This document shows positions 60,917 to 64,000 of a DNA stretch of 64,000 nt, one piece after another. The notes under the pieces were generated by a model. It was not told the DNA's origin and ran no database searches. It was given only the letters and a program-made list of their open reading frames with translations. Position 1 is the stretch's first letter; each line of letters begins with the position of its first letter. The translations under genes and the position numbers were made by a program. This DNA comes from Ustulina deusta (taxonomy: Eukaryota > Ascomycota > Sordariomycetes > Xylariales > Xylariaceae): positions 372,001 through 436,000 of the forward strand of contig JAJNNX010000040.1 of NCBI GenBank assembly GCA_023159155.1, read 5' to 3'.

Positions 60917-63671
60917 TCGCCGGTATACTTATAAGCACCGTAAGGCCCTCTCGAGGATCTGAGGGTGTAAGTGGAAGGGAGAGACAGAGGAGGGCCAGGT
61001 CAGCGGAAAAACGCCCATGGCTGGCGGCATTGATAATCACTAATCAACTATTTGCTTCCCGTTTATTTATACTTGAGCCTGCGATAGCCGGTTACATTCT
61101 GATGTAGGCAACTGTACGATCCGACTGGAGTTGACTTAGTGATCCCGCCAGGAATAGTGGAACAGTGGGATTGTGGAATACCGCTTGTGGAATACCCATG
61201 TGGACTGGCTGTCTCTCGCTACCTCTTCACTCTACTTCTCCCTACAATACACGCAGGTATACGACGCTGCGATTAGACGCGGGTCTCTCCATCGGCCAGT
61301 ACTTTGCGAGTACAAGGGTGGTCGACACTAAAACGGGTTAAGTCCCTGTATGAGGTAGTCTAGTGCAAGTATACGTCGTTTGAACGTGTCAGAACCGCCT
61401 CCCAGCCAGGTACCTCGTTCTGCTGTATCTGTGTAGTACAGTGGTGCACAACCTCTTGTATCTATTAGTAGCCGACCTGCCTTAGTCAACACAGTCAACT
61501 CGTGGAGCCAGGAATTGTGAGTACCGCTCTCCAGCCGTCGCGGGTTTCACGCTGCCGAAATAAGACGACTCCGTGGGCGATGGTAAGACATGGTGGGATC
61601 CAAGGGCCAATTAACGTAATAGAGTTGTGTAAGTAGGTTAGTCACAGCCTCAGTCCTCATACCTCCTCCCTATCCAGAATGAGGCAATCTGTACGTTGAA
61701 GTAGAAAGGGGGGAGGATATGCGCCGGGAGAAGCCAGGGTCATGGATGGTCTGCAGCTTAACGGGTTGTGTGACGAGTCGGCGGGAGAACTGCACTAACT
61801 GACCTAGGAAGTAGCAGGCAGCCAACCAGATTGCAGAGACGGAGACGGGAACACTTATCCCCGACAATGCATTTCTCCTATCTCCGATCCCAGGATATAA
61901 ACGGTGACACACAGCGGCTGAGCGGCCTCCCTAGTATATTACCGGTCTAGTCTCGACTTAGTTACTTCGCCGGGCCTGTTGTTAAGATACAAGCAGATTC
62001 AACATCTCATCATTCAACACATGCCGAGGAACCGCGGGACGATTACTATAATTTGTTCACATGTCGGCGGTAGAGCTGCCTCCCACGTCAATTAACCCGG
62101 CACCTCTCTTGTTAGACCGATGCCGTGCTGCATGGACAGACTGCTGTTTGCCGTCAGAGCCGCCGACGGCTCGCCTGCGACGGCACCGACTGAGAGTCCC
62201 GAGCATGGCTTAGTCAGTGCCTGCAAGCCCTCGCGAATCACGGGCACGTAGTGTAGACGTGAGAGCAGAGCGCTGCATTGTTGCCCCTGTCAGCATATGC
62301 ATGTATTGCGAAGATCCGTAACCGATAGAGATGGCGTCAGCGCCGTGGCCGCTTGCGGCCTTCGGACCGGGCTTTGCTTGCTCTCTCGTCTGTCCTCGAC
62401 GTGCCGGGTTCGGAGAGTGCCTAATTGCGATCTCGCCGCGAACCCGCGAAAGCAACGCACTCGGGTACCTACGATGTATAGCCAGGACCAGTCCATGACC
62501 AGTCCATGACCAGTGTACACCACGAGTCCGCTGGTCCTCGTTGGCGAGTGGGAAGTCGACAGGGCTGAGGTCACCGCTTACCAGAGTTGGAAATCGAAGC
62601 TCGTTCCTCTTATGCCCAATCAAATCCATCCCGAGACCTCCGCACGAACGCCCTGCAAGCTGCGCCCACCGCTAATTATTACTCAGCTCGGATACAGATT
62701 CTCCCAACACCCTCTCGTCAATGCTCCCTGGTACTGATGAGTGACCGTCAGCTTTTCAGAACCCAAGAGGGTATAGCCGTTTAGTTGACTAAGCATTATC
62801 AAATCAGATATAATAAAATCATCGTATTCCAGAGTCGAACGAGGAGGTACTAATAAAGCGTCATGCAAGCCTGATCGCGAAGCACTGCCCGTCACCGGTC
62901 AACATCAGATCCAAATTTGACTGGTGTATCAGCTGTTCCTCATTTTTCAACGGGATGAATGCCGAACGCCGTCACGCCTAAACCAGTTCTGCGTGGTTTG
63001 TCATCACGTTACGCCATGGTCGGAGTTAAACGATATGCATGTTCGATTATAAGCAGATGTTGCGTCAAGATGGCCAGCCAATTTATGCATGAACCAGAAT
63101 AGGATGATGACTCAGTAGCTAGGTCTCACTTCCACGTCTGACAAACTCCCGGATACCTGGCTCACGCACATATTGTCAACACTGGCTTCTATGCAGCCTG
63201 GTGCTGTGAAACATGGCTGCTCAAGTTTCCGAGAATATGCGGAAACCCTGGAGAAAGACGATTGTCCAATCTTCAATGTTCCACAAGTCTGACCATCCAG
63301 TCGGCGGAGGTTCGGGTATGCGCAAGTAGGGGAAGAGAAGGAAACAGCCCGAGAAGGATATCACCCACGAAGCGTTGTGGCGAAGCCATCGCTGCTTTTC
63401 TTTTTTCGCGGGGGAAGGGGGGGTCTATTTTGCAGTCTTGGGCTCATATACCCTTATGGTCACCAAAGCACATCACCAGAGCAATATTAGACACCTCCGC
63501 ACGAAGGCGTCTGCTGGCTCACGTAGCAGTGCGGCAATCCTACCAGGCACTTCGCCTGTGTGTGTTATGAACCAGAAGCGATAAGTATTCAGAATCTCTT
63601 ACTCTTTTCCTCTTTTCTTAGCACTTAAGTCATACTGTTTTGTAAACTTACCACTAACATCCTTATCAATT

Positions 63672-63685
63672 CCCCCCCCCCCCCC
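63672..63685. repeat. Poly(C) run of 14 bases
   Basis: An uninterrupted C tract followed by CTCTCTCT, in intergenic DNA. Confidence 0.9.
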
Positions 63686-64000
63686 TCTCTCTATAATTAT
63701 ACATTGAGCTAATACCGCAAGCTAGGGCTACTTATTGTTTGCAGGCCGATTGTTCACTATGCGTGTTAAATACTTCTAGATATAGGCATGGCGGCGTTAG
63801 GTCCTGGTTGCACTCCCCTTTAGTTTTACTTATCTCGCTACCGCTTATTAGTTGACTGCGGTACTTGTTGAGATAGGTTCTTAGAAGATAGGGGGAGTCC
63901 CGAGGCGGACGGGGAAGGGTGGGGAAGGGGCATGGGTTTTTTTCGTCGCTATTATCCGACAATTGGGTCGTCTACCATATTTTCTCGCGTGATGAAACAA

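Larger units (their letters stand above)
60462..64000. other. Gene-poor right end of the window
   Basis: I see no supported gene in the final 3.5 kb. The left 150 bp holds the 5' leader intron and upstream exon of the regulator (GGCTG|GTGAGC donor near 60580). A GCTCTC repeat lies at 60894-60916, a short tandem of CCATGACCAGT near 62490-62513, and a C run at 63672-63685. Open frames are short and lack family signals. Confidence 0.5.

Noticed and set aside
62210..62629. 139-codon minus-strand frame near the right end
   Set aside because: Includes a tandem CCATGACCAGT repeat and no recognisable motif; competing frames of similar length exist on both strands.

Overview
The window looks like nuclear DNA of a filamentous ascomycete (Pezizomycotina, most likely Sordariomycetes; I cannot name the species). 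Genes are monocistronic on both strands. The 28 introns I could place are mostly 48-110 bp (longest 471 bp), and many have a CTAAC-type branch point shortly before the acceptor. The gene set includes a dihydroxynaphthalene-melanin reductase, a Zn2Cys6 transcription factor and the fungal fused carbamoyl-phosphate synthase/aspartate transcarbamylase. I support 16 protein-coding genes and no tRNA, rRNA or CRISPR. Exon joins were worked out by hand from splice motifs, reading frame and family conservation.

Layout. 1-16 kb: a 5'-truncated aldo-keto reductase; a small secreted eight-cysteine protein; a convergent pair of a DUF1308 protein and an AAA+ ATPase; the tetrahydroxynaphthalene-type reductase; a pyridoxamine-phosphate-oxidase family protein; deoxyhypusine hydroxylase; and RNA polymerase I subunit Rpa12. 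16.7-33.5 kb: the cohesin loader Scc2/Mis4 (1906 aa), a BTB-like protein of unknown role, a roughly 60-residue membrane protein, and a Yvc1-type TRP channel of 1156 aa. 37-46 kb: the 2245-aa pyrimidine enzyme and a second flavin split-barrel protein (Alr4036 type). 46.3-54.5 kb: an 8.2-kb stretch without a convincing gene. 54.5-60.5 kb: an intronless conserved protein of unknown function and a six-exon Zn2Cys6 regulator. The last 3.5 kb has no gene I can support.

Most genes are housekeeping functions: translation-factor modification, Pol I transcription, cohesion, pyrimidine synthesis and vacuolar calcium release. They do not form one pathway. The melanin reductase stands alone, with no polyketide synthase or dehydratase beside it. 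Points most worth a second look are the secreted cysteine-rich protein, three introns that appear to use GC-AG borders, a 31-nt microexon inside the Zn2Cys6 motif, a stop-free 51-nt intron in the pyrimidine gene, a short inverted-repeat element near 3.6 kb, and dispersed TACCTAGGTA-like palindromes in the intergenic DNA.
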